From: Candidatus Binatota bacterium
GTDB taxonomy: Bacteria > Desulfobacterota > Binatia > Bin18
NCBI GenBank assembly: GCA_011523315.1
Contig: WTHE01000639.1
Coordinates: forward strand, 1 to 5,383
Reading direction: 5' to 3'
DNA length: 5,383 nucleotides
Numbering within the stretch: the first letter of the stretch is position 1; each line of letters starts with the position of its first letter. Positions 4,582 through 5,383 of the stretch are shown in pieces. The notes beneath the pieces are model-generated. The model was not told the DNA's origin. It saw only the letters and a list, made by a program, of their open reading frames with translations, and made no database searches. Position numbers and translations under genes: made by a program.

Positions 4582-5328
4582 TCAGCGCTGCCCCGGCGTT
4601 TTGCGCAGTGTCGAGACCGGGCTGGGGTCGGCCGTGCCGAGCGGGTTGGTCCGGGTCGGCAGCGTACCCAGCCACGGGTAGAGCTGTTGCTGACATACTT
4701 CAAAGATGCGGCGCAGCTCGGGGACCGGCTGGCGGTGCTCGTCCACCCGCAGGCTGTGCGACGGATATGCCTCGGTGTCGTACACCAGCAGGGCGGCCGA
4801 CTGGCGACCGCGGTAGTCCCCGCCGGTGGCATCGCCGGCTTCCAGGGCTCTCAGCAGGCGCTCCGGCAGGGCCTCGTCACGGCTGGCTTCAAACGCTTCG
4901 ACCATGGCCTCGACGGTGGTGGCATCGACCATCATATTGGCCGCCACCACATAGCCCGGGCCGACGTGGTCGCCGTGCCAGGGAATGCAGTCCTGGCCGG
5001 TAAAGGCGGCGGCATTGCCGGCTCCGTCCACTACGCTCAGCTGCCGCCGCGCCCGACCCGGGTCGGCGGCAATCAGTCGGTCAAGCGCGCTGTGGGCCGT
5101 ATGGCCCTGTTCGAGCAGGACCAGGCCGTCAATTCCCAGATACGGGTTGGCGAAGGACTGCGAGGCAATCGCGCCCAGCCTCGGTTTGACAAAGGGGCAG
5201 ATGGCGCCCACCGCAGGAATGGCCGTGCACACCCCAACGCCCAGCATGCCGGTCCGTGGGCAGCGGGCGGTAATGGAGAAGGTCGTCAGCACAAGTGGGG
5301 CACGACCGTGCCTATCGAAGCGTTGCAT
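4582..5328 (-). CDS. DUF1028 family protein (Ntn-hydrolase-like)
   Basis: This 248-residue protein matches DUF1028 along its length: TTFSITARCPRTGMLGVGV (15-33), IPAVGAICPFVKPRLGAIASQSFANPYLG (37-65), a LSVVDGAGNAAAFTGQDCIPW block (97-117), GPGYVVAANMM (123-133), ERLLRALEAGDATGGDYRGRQSAALLV (156-182) and SLRVDEHRQPVPELRRIFEV (192-211). The family has an N-terminal-nucleophile-hydrolase-like fold, but its substrate is, to my knowledge, not established; peptide or amide hydrolysis has been suggested from gene context. The chosen ATG has AGGAGA (5333-5338) with normal spacing. It adds about 14 residues before the conserved TTFSI, where many relatives begin almost directly; a GTG at codon 13 is an alternative start but has no good binding site. 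The C-terminus ends in a proline-rich tail after LPTRTNPLGT. It is the first gene of the minus-strand group and is followed by the esterase. Confidence 0.9.
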   Translation of the reverse strand: MQRFDRHGRAPLVLTTFSITARCPRTGMLGVGVCTAIPAVGAICPFVKPRLGAIASQSFANPYLGIDGLVLLEQGHTAHSALDRLIAADPGRARRQLSVVDGAGNAAAFTGQDCIPWHGDHVGPGYVVAANMMVDATTVEAMVEAFEASRDEALPERLLRALEAGDATGGDYRGRQSAALLVYDTEAYPSHSLRVDEHRQPVPELRRIFEVCQQQLYPWLGTLPTRTNPLGTADPSPVSTLRKTPGQR

Positions 5329-5363
5329 GGTGTCTCCTGTGGCAGAACGGTAGCCCTCGGCCT

Positions 5364-5369
5364 ATAATA
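5364..5369 (-). promoter_or_regulatory. Possible -10 element upstream of the DUF1028 gene
   Basis: On the minus strand TATTAT matches the -10 consensus at 5 of 6 positions, 35 bases ahead of the DUF1028 ATG. The matching -35 would fall just outside the window, so the promoter cannot be confirmed. The same bases read TATAAT (5363-5368) on the plus strand, so a divergent promoter toward a gene outside the window is equally possible. Confidence 0.3.
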
Positions 5370-5383
5370 CGTCAAGCTATGGA

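Noticed and set aside
4552..5367. 271-residue open frame on the plus strand antisense to the DUF1028 gene
   Set aside because: It is the antisense shadow of a gene that matches its family along the full length.

Overview
The window comes from a GC-rich bacterial chromosome. All genes are prokaryotic in layout, with strong Shine-Dalgarno sequences and short spacings, and I see no rRNA, tRNA, CRISPR array, transposase or phage structural gene. The families present (NhaC-type antiporter, Bax inhibitor-1, HSL-type esterase, DUF1028, TacA/TacT toxin-antitoxin) occur in many phyla, so the lineage cannot be fixed from this stretch. An environmental proteobacterium-like or related Gram-negative organism fits, but that is only an impression.

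Left part, plus strand (1-1374): the C-terminal 313 residues of an NhaC-family Na+/H+ antiporter run in from outside the window. A 143-base spacer with short GC hairpins follows, then a small unrecognised protein of 95 residues with one membrane segment and a heptad-repeat tail. Its start is fixed by a very good ribosome binding site at 1077-1084.

Centre (1433-2723): this is the most interesting part. A complete type II toxin-antitoxin operon on the plus strand (DUF1778/TacA-like antitoxin, then GNAT/TacT-like toxin, with a 4-base GTGA overlap) lies between two same-orientation copies of a Phd/YefM-like antitoxin gene on the minus strand. The right copy (2493-2723) is intact but has no toxin gene beside it. 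The left copy (about 1433-1536) is a fossil: it lacks the N-terminal third, has a clean 13-codon internal deletion, and carries a 1-base indel near its 3' end. The homologous segments lie about 1.1 kb apart and make the region a small defence/stability-gene island.

Right part, minus strand (2752-5328): in transcription order, a DUF1028 protein (Ntn-hydrolase-like), an HSL-family alpha/beta-hydrolase esterase, a pair of strong hairpins, a seven-segment Bax inhibitor-1/YccA-family membrane protein, and then the orphan antitoxin 28 bases downstream. DUF1028 and the esterase look like a two-gene hydrolase unit. Whether Bax inhibitor-1 and the antitoxin share its transcript depends on whether the tandem hairpins terminate it. 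No wholly new multi-gene system is evident. The best leads are the toxin-antitoxin island with its fossil antitoxin, the long inverted repeat at 3479-3534, and the unrecognised membrane/coiled-coil protein.
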